From an uncultured Pseudomonadota bacterium (GTDB lineage Bacteria; Myxococcota_A; UBA9042; CAIXZC01), in NCBI GenBank assembly GCA_937884235.1, contig CALGBT010000658.1:1-5780 (forward strand): a stretch of 5,780 bases of DNA, given 5' to 3'. The notes beneath the pieces are model-generated. The model ran no database searches. It saw only the letters and a program-made list of their open reading frames with translations, and was not told the origin of the DNA. This document shows, piece by piece, positions 1-5,780 of this stretch (position 1 is its first letter; every line of letters starts with the position of its first letter). Position numbers and translations under genes: made by a program.

Positions 1-1935
1 TCCTACCGGCCCCGGGCTGTGGACACGGTGGTGCTGCGTGACATCTTCACCAGACTTGAGTTTCGGCGCCTGGCTGGTGAATTGCTTCCCGATGCCCGGA
101 GCGGTGAAGTGACCATGGACGTCCCCGCAATGCCCGAGCCAGTTGTGCTCAACACAGTGGAAGCCTTGCAGCAGGTGGTGGCCCTGGCTGCCCGCAAGGG
201 GCGGCTGGCTCTGGACACCGAGACCACCTCAACTCGTCCCATGGCGGCAAATCTGGTGGGCATCTCCCTGGCCCTCTCGGCCCAGGAGGTGTTCTATATC
301 CCCATTGCCCACCGCGATCTGCTGGGGGCGCGGCAACTGAAGATCGGCCAGGTGCGAGAAATTCTGGGGCCGCTGGTGGGGGACGCATCCATCGCCAAGG
401 TGGGGCAGAACTTTAAGTATGACACCGTAGTTCTGCGAAATCATGGGTTTGATGTGGCCGGACTGGACTTCGATACGATGATCGCATCCTACCTGGTGGA
501 CCCTGGTCGTCGCAGCCATTCCCTTGATGCCCTCTCCGCTGAGCTGCTCGGCGTCAAGATGACCACCTACAAAGAAGTGACAGGTACCGGCAAGCAGCAG
601 GTCACCTTCGACTATGTCTCCATCAAGCAGGCGGCGCGCTATGCCGGTGAAGATGCCTGGGGCACGCTTCTCCTGGCGGATCGACTGGGACCGCAGCTGG
701 AAGAGGCGGGGCTGGTCGGTCTCTATCGTGACGTCGAGTTGCCGCTCTCTGACATGCTGGCGGAGATGGAGATGGCCGGCGTGGCCATCGACAATGACCA
801 GCTGGCTGACCTCTCGGCTGGCTTTGCCTCCCGCATGGCCACCCTGGAGAAGGAGATTCACACCCTGGCCGGCATCCCCTTCAACATTGCTTCGCCGCGT
901 CAGCTCGGGGAGATCCTCTTTGACCGCCTGAAGCTGCCCACCAAACGCAAGACCAAGACGGGCTATTCTACGGATGTGCAGGTTCTCGAGGAGCTGGCCG
1001 AATTGCACGAGCTGCCCCGCAAGATGCTGGAACACCGTACCCTGGCGAAGCTCAAGTCCACGTACTCGGATGTCCTGCCGACGCTGGTAAACCCGACCAC
1101 GGGGCGCATCCATTCGTCCTTCAACCAGGCGGTGACCGCGACGGGCCGGCTTTCCAGTTCCGACCCCAACTTGCAGAACATCCCCATTCGGGGGGAAGAG
1201 GGCAAGCTGATACGGGCGGCCTTCATCCCGGCGCCGGGTCGGAAGTTTCTCAGTGCCGACTACTCGCAGGTGGAGTTGCGGGTGATGGCGCATTTGGCGA
1301 AGGACGAGACCTTGATGCGGGCGTTTCAGCGGGGTGAGGACATTCACTCCCGCACCGCGGCCGCCATCTTCGGCGTGATGCCCGGCCTCATTACCCCGGA
1401 CATGCGACGCGTCGCCAAGACCATTAACTTCGGCATTATCTATGGCATGAGCGCTTTTCGCCTGGCCCGGGAGCAGAAGATTCCGCGCAAGCAGGCGGAC
1501 GATTTCATCGCGCGCTACTTCGAGCGCTACAGCGGCGTGAAGGACTTCCTTGAGAGTGCGGTGGCTGAGGCGCGGGAGCGAGGCTTCGCCGAGACTCTGC
1601 TCAAGCGGCGTCGCTATCTGCCGGATCTGCGTTCCAGTAATCATCAGGTCCGGAGTATGGCTGAGCGCATGGCCATCAATACGCCGGTGCAGGGTGGGGC
1701 GGCTGACATAGTGAAGCTGGCGATGCTCAAGTTGCAGCGGAAACTGCGGGAGAGCGGACTCGCCGCCGAGATCGTGCTGCAGGTGCACGATGAGTTGGTG
1801 GTGGAGACCGATGCCGACGTTGCCGAGGAAGTTGGGCAGCTGGTGCGAGAGGCCATGGAGAGTGCTTACGAGCTGAATGTGCCGCTGAAAGTGGACCTGG
1901 GCATTGGCGACAACTGGGCTCAGGTTCACGGCTAG
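1..1935 (+). CDS. polA: DNA polymerase I, 3' part (proofreading exonuclease and polymerase domains; 5' end outside window)
   Basis: DNA polymerase I fills gaps and replaces RNA primers during replication and repair. The frame is open from base 1, so the true start and most of the N-terminal 5' nuclease domain lie upstream. The 644 codons present match the Klenow part of the family (about 605 residues in E. coli). Numbering from base 1, the 3'-5' exonuclease domain (about 50-235) has D72 and E74 in LDTET, N137 and D141 in GQNFKYD, and Y214 and D218 in YAGED, so proofreading should be active. The polymerase domain (about 260-644) has motif A DYSQVELR (D420, E425), the O-helix with R469, K473, F477 and Y481, and motif C QVHDEL (H596, D597). 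The F at the O-helix position is the usual type that discriminates against dideoxynucleotides. It ends with TAG, nine bases before the next gene. The GTG at base 19 is an internal valine, not a start. Identification is essentially certain. Confidence 0.97.
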   Translation, partial: SYRPRAVDTVVLRDIFTRLEFRRLAGELLPDARSGEVTMDVPAMPEPVVLNTVEALQQVVALAARKGRLALDTETTSTRPMAANLVGISLALSAQEVFYIPIAHRDLLGARQLKIGQVREILGPLVGDASIAKVGQNFKYDTVVLRNHGFDVAGLDFDTMIASYLVDPGRRSHSLDALSAELLGVKMTTYKEVTGTGKQQVTFDYVSIKQAARYAGEDAWGTLLLADRLGPQLEEAGLVGLYRDVELPLSDMLAEMEMAGVAIDNDQLADLSAGFASRMATLEKEIHTLAGIPFNIASPRQLGEILFDRLKLPTKRKTKTGYSTDVQVLEELAELHELPRKMLEHRTLAKLKSTYSDVLPTLVNPTTGRIHSSFNQAVTATGRLSSSDPNLQNIPIRGEEGKLIRAAFIPAPGRKFLSADYSQVELRVMAHLAKDETLMRAFQRGEDIHSRTAAAIFGVMPGLITPDMRRVAKTINFGIIYGMSAFRLAREQKIPRKQADDFIARYFERYSGVKDFLESAVAEARERGFAETLLKRRRYLPDLRSSNHQVRSMAERMAINTPVQGGAADIVKLAMLKLQRKLRESGLAAEIVLQVHDELVVETDADVAEEVGQLVREAMESAYELNVPLKVDLGIGDNWAQVHG

Positions 1936-1939
1936 GAGG
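1934..1939 (+). promoter_or_regulatory. Shine-Dalgarno site for the histidine kinase
   Basis: AGGAGG overlaps the polA stop codon and lies 5 bases before a GTG. This decides for the GTG start at 1945 over the in-frame ATG at 1963, which has no comparable site in front of it. The overlap with the polA stop suggests that ribosomes finishing polA help initiation of the kinase. Confidence 0.8.
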
Positions 1940-1944
1940 CTGGG

Positions 1945-3705
1945 GTGGAGCAAGAAAAACTGATGGCACGACTGGAGTTTCTTCATGAGCGAGTGAACCT
2001 CCTGGAGAAACGATTTCGCTGCATTCAGGCAGTGGCCGCAGCCATTGGTTCAAGCCTCCATCTCGACGACGTTCTGCACACCGTTGCCGAGCAAGTGACG
2101 GCCATGCTGGAGGCGGAGCGCTCCACGGTCTTTCTGGTGGAACCGGAAACCGGGGCGTTGGTCGCGCGTACCATCATCGGCCCCGAGCACGGCCAACTTC
2201 GCCTGGAGCCAGGACAGGGCGTGGCGGGCTGGGTGGCCCGCACCGGGAAGACGGTCAACGTCAAGGACGCGTACAAGGACAAGCGCTTCGACCCCTCCTT
2301 CGACCAGGCGAGTGGCTTTCGGACCAAGTCCATTCTTTGCCAGCCAATGGTCAACTATCGCGGGGCAACTACCGGGGTTATCCAGGTCATCAACAAGCTT
2401 GATCGCAGCTACTTCACGGTGGAGGATGAGCATCTCCTCTCGACCATTACGACCCAGGCAACAATCTCCATTGAGAACTCCAAGTACTACACCGATCTGC
2501 ACGAGGCCAACCTGAGTCTGCATGAGGCTCAGGAGAACATGAAGCGTAACTACGGGCGCCTCGAGACCCTCTACAATATTCAGAACCAGATGACGCTGAC
2601 CTGGGAGCCGGCCCCTCTTGTCAAGGGGGTTCTCCAGGAGATCACCGCCGCGGTGCCGGTGGGTATCGGTGCTATCTTGCTGACGAATCCTCCCCCCGCC
2701 AGCCTTTACGTCTGGCAACGGGGCGTGGAGGGAGTAACGGTTCATTCGCCGGCCATGCCCGGTGGTGTTCTGGGCAAGGTGGCGCGGGATGGTCAAGGGA
2801 TGCGGGACGGCGAAAATGGTGGGGGGATCTGGTCCATCGTCCACCCGCTACTGGACGTCGACGTCGGTTGCCTGGTGGCAGAACCTTTGCTTCGTGCCGA
2901 CGGTTCGTCGGTTGGTTCTCTCTGCCTGGGGAACCGCCATGGGCTGTTGAAATTCAGCGCTGAGGACGAACAACTGGTGCGCATCGTCGCCCGCCAGGTC
3001 AGTACGGCCATGGAGCGGCTGGAGAACCACCAGAAGCTGACCCGAGAGAACAACCTGTCCCTCATCGGGCAGGCGCTGTCCGGCGTGCTGCACGATTTCA
3101 AGTCACCCATGGGAATCATCTCGGGCTATGTGCAGTTAATGGCAGATGAGGAGGACCCGGCAAAGCGGGAGGGCCATGCAACTCAGGTGCTCAATCAGTT
3201 CAAGCATCTCAACACCATGACCCAGGAAGTGATGGCCTTTGCACGGGGCGAGACGGGGTTGCTGAAGCGAAACGTCTATCCCACCCGTTTCCTCAAAGAG
3301 ATGAAAGAGATGTTGGAGCAGGAGTTTGATGGACGCCCCATCGAGTTGCAGATTGACGATCAGACGCGAGAGAAGATCAAGGCCGACGAAGGCAAGCTCA
3401 AGCGGCTCTTCTTCAACGTTGCCCGTAACGCTCGCGAGGCCATGCCTGGGGGTGGGGTGTTCCGCATCGAGGCAAGGGATGTGCAGGATGGCATTGAGTT
3501 CAGGCTTTCAGATACCGGCCAAGGCATTCCGGAATCGATTCGGGAGAACCTTTTCCAGTCCTTCGTCACTACTGGCAAGAAGGACGGAACCGGACTGGGA
3601 CTGGCCATCGTCAAGAAGATCGTCGACCAGCACGGGGGCAACATTCATTTTGAATCCGCCCCCGGCGAGGGCACCACTTTTGTTATTAGGTTGCCCAGGG
3701 AGTAG
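1945..3705 (+). CDS. Soluble GAF-domain sensor histidine kinase
   Basis: A cytoplasmic two-component sensor kinase of 586 residues, expected to autophosphorylate on histidine in response to a ligand or partner. No signal peptide or membrane segment is seen. Order: a charged, probably coiled-coil N-terminus (1-25); a GAF domain (about 27-178) ending in QVINK and F-x3-DE; a charged helical linker (about 180-215); a second, weak GAF-like region (about 208-357); a dimerisation/phosphoacceptor helix with H383 in LHDFKSP; and an ATPase domain with N-box N491/N495, G1 DTGQGIP (523-529), a short lid containing FVTTG, and G2 GTGLGL (548-553). The short lid resembles NtrB-like (HPK4) kinases. The H-box is unusual in having F-K after H-D, but H383, the following acidic residue and P388 are kept. 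GTG is chosen as start because of the strong upstream Shine-Dalgarno site. No response regulator is present in the window, so its target is unknown. It sits 9 bases after polA and 2 bases before exbB. Confidence 0.93.
   Translation: MEQEKLMARLEFLHERVNLLEKRFRCIQAVAAAIGSSLHLDDVLHTVAEQVTAMLEAERSTVFLVEPETGALVARTIIGPEHGQLRLEPGQGVAGWVARTGKTVNVKDAYKDKRFDPSFDQASGFRTKSILCQPMVNYRGATTGVIQVINKLDRSYFTVEDEHLLSTITTQATISIENSKYYTDLHEANLSLHEAQENMKRNYGRLETLYNIQNQMTLTWEPAPLVKGVLQEITAAVPVGIGAILLTNPPPASLYVWQRGVEGVTVHSPAMPGGVLGKVARDGQGMRDGENGGGIWSIVHPLLDVDVGCLVAEPLLRADGSSVGSLCLGNRHGLLKFSAEDEQLVRIVARQVSTAMERLENHQKLTRENNLSLIGQALSGVLHDFKSPMGIISGYVQLMADEEDPAKREGHATQVLNQFKHLNTMTQEVMAFARGETGLLKRNVYPTRFLKEMKEMLEQEFDGRPIELQIDDQTREKIKADEGKLKRLFFNVARNAREAMPGGGVFRIEARDVQDGIEFRLSDTGQGIPESIRENLFQSFVTTGKKDGTGLGLAIVKKIVDQHGGNIHFESAPGEGTTFVIRLPRE
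3697..3702 (+). promoter_or_regulatory. Shine-Dalgarno site for the exbB-like gene
   Basis: AGGGAG lies within the last codons of the kinase gene, 5 bases before the ATG at 3708. It supports that start and coupling to translation of the kinase. Confidence 0.7.
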
Positions 3706-3707
3706 CT

Positions 3708-4352
3708 ATGGAAGAGTACTTTGACATTCTCGCCAAGGGGGGGCCGCTGGTTATCCCCATCGCGCTCTGCTCGGTGCTGGCCCTGGCGGTTTTCGTCGAG
3801 CGTCTGCTGGCTCTGCGCATGGAGAGGGTCTTTCCCTCCCGCCTCGCCGATGCCGTCATGGACCTGCTCAAGGAGCGTAAGCACGACGCCGCGATGTCCT
3901 TGGTCAAGCAGCACCAGAGTCCGCTCTCCGCGCTGATCATCTCCTGCCTGGATTCGACGAAATTGGGGCGGGCGGGGGCCAAGGAGCGCATGGAAGAGGT
4001 GGGTTCGGTGCAGGTGGGCGTGCTGGCCCGGTACGTTTCGGCACTTTCTACCGTCGCCACCGTTTCGCCGCTCCTCGGGCTGCTGGGTACCGTGACTGGC
4101 ATGATCAAGGTCTTTAAGTCCGTGGCCGTGGTGGATAACCCGCAGATCTCACAGTTGGCGGGTGGCATCTGGGAGGCGTTGCTGACCACGGTGGCAGGGT
4201 TGGCGGTGGCGATTCCGGCCTATCTGGCCTTCCGCTACCTGGAATCTCGCATCGAGCGCATCGCCTCATCGTTGCAGGAGTATGGAATCGCTCTGCTCGA
4301 AACGGTCTTCCCCATGGAGCAGGAGTCTGACCAGAACAGGAGCGATGCCTGA
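3708..4352 (+). CDS. exbB: ExbB/TolQ/MotA-family proton channel protein
   Basis: The pentamer-forming subunit of an inner-membrane motor that uses the proton gradient to energise an outer-membrane process. It has 214 residues, close to E. coli TolQ and ExbB. Three membrane segments are visible: about 13-34, about 112-136 and about 152-176, with the cytoplasmic loop between the first two. Hallmarks match ExbB: PLLGLLGTVTG (119-131) with T128, and WEALLTTVAGLAVAIPA (155-171) with E156 and T161, corresponding by eye to E. coli ExbB T148, E176 and T181 that line the channel. It starts 2 bases after the kinase stop and shares one base with the ExbD gene, so partner subunits are coupled. Family membership is firm. 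Whether it serves a TonB, Tol-Pal or other system cannot be told, because no tonB, tolA, tolB or pal gene is in the window, so the symbol is by family only. Confidence 0.9.
   Translation: MEEYFDILAKGGPLVIPIALCSVLALAVFVERLLALRMERVFPSRLADAVMDLLKERKHDAAMSLVKQHQSPLSALIISCLDSTKLGRAGAKERMEEVGSVQVGVLARYVSALSTVATVSPLLGLLGTVTGMIKVFKSVAVVDNPQISQLAGGIWEALLTTVAGLAVAIPAYLAFRYLESRIERIASSLQEYGIALLETVFPMEQESDQNRSDA
4338..4342 (+). promoter_or_regulatory. Shine-Dalgarno site for the exbD-like gene
   Basis: AGGAG lies 9 bases before the ATG at 4352, inside the 3' end of exbB. The stop and start overlap as TGATG, an arrangement typical of translational coupling between partner subunits. Confidence 0.7.
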
Positions 4353-4816
4353 TGAACTTTCGTCGCCAGCTGAATCTCCGGCGGACCACCGGTGCCATTG
4401 ACATTACGCCACTGGTGGATGTGGTCTTCATCCTGCTGATTTTCCTGCTGGTTTCCACCACCTTCAAGTCGCAGGAGCAGGCCTTTTCCATTGTCCTGCC
4501 GGTGGGGGATCAACAGTCCCGCGTGACCAAGGTGAAGCGGCCCACCGTCTTTGTCACCAAGAGTGGCGACTACATTCTCTATACGCCCGGTGAAGATCCC
4601 GAGATTCCGGTGCAGGGCACCGCCCAAATGACTCTGCCCGAGCTTTCCCTGGCGCTGAAAGCTCTGGCCGACGGCACTGGTCGCGATGCTGCCGTCAATA
4701 TCAAGGGCGATGCCCAGACCGATTACCAGCGCATTCTCGATGTCGTCAACGAGTGCCAGCGGCATGGGCTGGGGCGGCTCTATTTTCCGTACAAGAGGGG
4801 AGAACAAACACCATGA
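4352..4816 (+). CDS. exbD: ExbD/TolR-family biopolymer transport protein
   Basis: The partner of the ExbB-type channel: a single-span inner-membrane protein with a periplasmic domain. It has 154 residues, slightly longer than E. coli ExbD (141). A short basic cytoplasmic N-terminus (1-15) precedes the membrane segment (about 20-38), which starts ITPLVDVVFILL. D23 in that motif corresponds to the proton-carrying aspartate of ExbD (D25) and TolR (D23). After the membrane is a linker with a short LP motif (49-50), where ExbD and TolR have NLP or DLP, then a compact periplasmic domain (about 63-147) with VFVTKSGDY and a final YQRILDVVNECQRHGLGRLY pattern typical of the family fold. It overlaps the gene before it by one base and the gene after it by four. 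The family is firm. The Ton versus Tol assignment is open, so the symbol is by family only. Confidence 0.9.
   Translation: MNFRRQLNLRRTTGAIDITPLVDVVFILLIFLLVSTTFKSQEQAFSIVLPVGDQQSRVTKVKRPTVFVTKSGDYILYTPGEDPEIPVQGTAQMTLPELSLALKALADGTGRDAAVNIKGDAQTDYQRILDVVNECQRHGLGRLYFPYKRGEQTP
4795..4802 (+). promoter_or_regulatory. Shine-Dalgarno site for the DUF362 gene
   Basis: GAGGGGAG lies 10 bases before the ATG at 4813, within the last codons of exbD. The start and the exbD stop overlap as ATGA, which points to translational coupling. Confidence 0.6.
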
Positions 4817-5780
4817 GCAAAGCGAAGGTGGCGGTTGTTCGGACGATACCGGGGACGGTGCTGGACGATACGCATCGAGTCATGAACCTGGCAGGCTATC
4901 AGGACGTCCTGGACAAGTCCCTCGACACGGCCCTGAAAATCAACATCAGCTGGCATTTTTTCTACCCCGGTGCCAACACCACTCCGTGGCAACTCGAGGG
5001 TGTTATTCGGGCCATGAAGCGGGATGGATATTCCGACGATCTGATTCACGGCTGCCACAACCGGACGGTGGTCATCGATTCCCACCTGGGGGAACGCGAG
5101 AACAAGCAGATCAACGTCATCGAGAACCACGGCCTGCGCAATGTGCATCTTTACGAAGGCGAGGAGTGGATTCATATTCGTGATGCGGTGGGTGATCTGG
5201 CGGACAAGCTCATTGTGCTCAATGATGTCTATCCCGACGGCTTCATGATCCCGAAGCGGTTCATCGGAGAGAATATAATCCACCTGCCCACGGTGAAGAC
5301 CCATGTTTTTACCACCACCACCGGGGCCATGAAGAACGCCTTTGGCGGACTGCTCAACGAGCGCCGCCACTGGACCCATCCGGTGATCCACGAAACCCTC
5401 GTCGATCTGCTGCGCATCCAGAAACACATCCATCCCGGGCTCTTTGCGGTGATGGACGGGACGTTTGCCGGCGACGGGCCGGGACCGCGCTGCATGGTTC
5501 CCCACGTGAAAAACGTGCTCCTCGCCTCGGCTGATCAGGTGGCCATCGATGCCGTTGCCGCCAAGCTCATGGGTTTCGACCCCCTCTCTGACATCAAGTT
5601 CATCCGCATGGCCCACGAGGCGGGACTCGGCTGCGGCGACCTCAGGGAAATCGAGATCGTCGGCGATCCTTCCGTCCTCCAGGAGAAGTGGAACTTCGTT
5701 GGCCCCTACGAGAAGATGACCTTCGCCAGCAACATGCAGCACAAGATCTACTGGGGCCCCCTCAAGAAGCCCCTGGAGTG
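4813..5780 (+). CDS. DUF362 domain protein, 5' part (3' end outside window)
   Basis: A protein of the DUF362 family (PF04015), whose biochemical role is not established; some members carry ferredoxin-type iron-sulfur motifs. The frame is open from ATG at 4813 to the window end (322 complete codons plus two bases), so the C-terminus is missing. The start MSKAKVAVVRT is typical for the family. Family hallmarks: HLPTVKTH (157-164), TGAMKNAFGG (170-179), FAVMDGTFAGDGPGPR (211-226), VLLASADQVAIDAVAAKLMG (235-254) and AHEAGLGCGDLREIEIVG (267-284). Cysteines are few (C81, C227, C274) and do not form a CxxCxxC cluster in this part. No signal peptide or membrane segment is seen at the N-terminus, so it is probably cytoplasmic. 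The start overlaps the exbD stop by four bases, making it the fifth gene of the cluster. The family call is strong. No function or substrate can be given from sequence. Confidence 0.88.
   Translation, partial: MSKAKVAVVRTIPGTVLDDTHRVMNLAGYQDVLDKSLDTALKINISWHFFYPGANTTPWQLEGVIRAMKRDGYSDDLIHGCHNRTVVIDSHLGERENKQINVIENHGLRNVHLYEGEEWIHIRDAVGDLADKLIVLNDVYPDGFMIPKRFIGENIIHLPTVKTHVFTTTTGAMKNAFGGLLNERRHWTHPVIHETLVDLLRIQKHIHPGLFAVMDGTFAGDGPGPRCMVPHVKNVLLASADQVAIDAVAAKLMGFDPLSDIKFIRMAHEAGLGCGDLREIEIVGDPSVLQEKWNFVGPYEKMTFASNMQHKIYWGPLKKPLE

Noticed and set aside
1964..1978. TGGCAC resembling the -24 element of a sigma-54 promoter
   Set aside because: After the 5-base spacer the sequence is GAGT, not TTGC, so the -12 element is missing. 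It also lies inside the start of the kinase coding region.
229..1986. A 585-codon open frame on the - strand across polA
   Set aside because: It lies antisense to a polA with all catalytic motifs. Long antisense open frames are expected in G+C-rich genes with strong third-position bias, and its translation is His/Gln/Arg-rich with no recognisable domain.
2050..2844. A 264-codon open frame on the - strand across the histidine kinase
   Set aside because: It is antisense to the GAF regions of a clear kinase gene, and its translation shows no family features.
4235..4807. A 190-codon open frame on the - strand across exbD
   Set aside because: It is antisense to a well-supported ExbD-family gene, with no independent support.
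4956..4961. A run of six T in the DUF362 gene as a possible slippage site
   Set aside because: The frame stays open and continues into conserved DUF362 motifs without any shift, so there is no sign of programmed frameshifting.
5311..5322. Four tandem ACC triplets as a short repeat
   Set aside because: They encode four threonines immediately before the conserved TGAMKN segment of DUF362 and are too short to count as a repeat element.
4780..5742. A 320-codon open frame on the - strand over the last kilobase
   Set aside because: The + strand frame from 4813 carries clear DUF362 motifs and is open to the window end. The - strand frame is its shadow.

Overview
The window is 5,780 bases of fully coding, G+C-rich bacterial DNA with every gene on the + strand. 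ExbB/ExbD-type inner-membrane proteins imply a Gram-negative envelope. The mix of a GAF-domain soluble histidine kinase, an ExbB/ExbD pair and a DUF362 protein, with one GTG start and strong Shine-Dalgarno sites, suggests a deltaproteobacterial lineage such as Desulfuromonadales/Geobacter relatives. That placement is a judgement from gene content and protein style, not a measured phylogeny.

Layout: (1) 1-1935 is the 3' part of polA, DNA polymerase I. It begins just after the 5' nuclease domain and carries a complete 3'-5' exonuclease domain and polymerase domain with all key residues. (2) 1945-3705 is a soluble sensor histidine kinase with a good N-terminal GAF domain, a second degenerate GAF-like region, an unusual H-box and an intact ATPase domain. 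(3) 3708-4352 is an ExbB/TolQ/MotA-family proton-channel protein. (4) 4352-4816 is its ExbD/TolR-family partner with the transmembrane aspartate. (5) 4813-5780 is a DUF362 (PF04015) protein whose 3' end lies outside the window.

The genes are packed very tightly: gaps of 9 and 2 bases, then overlaps of 1 base (TGATG) and 4 bases (ATGA). Each internal start has its own Shine-Dalgarno sequence. This reads as one transcription unit with translational coupling from the kinase to the DUF362 gene, and probably includes polA. No promoter or terminator is visible, and no intergenic stretch is long enough to hold an RNA gene. ExbB and ExbD should form a proton-driven motor in the inner membrane. No TonB/TolA partner, outer-membrane receptor or response regulator for the kinase is present.

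No mobile element, CRISPR array, tRNA/rRNA or clear previously undescribed system is seen. The points most worth a second look are the kinase (cyclic-nucleotide-type GAF motif, variant H-box, no visible partner regulator) and its coupling to an ExbB/ExbD motor and a DUF362 protein of unknown function.
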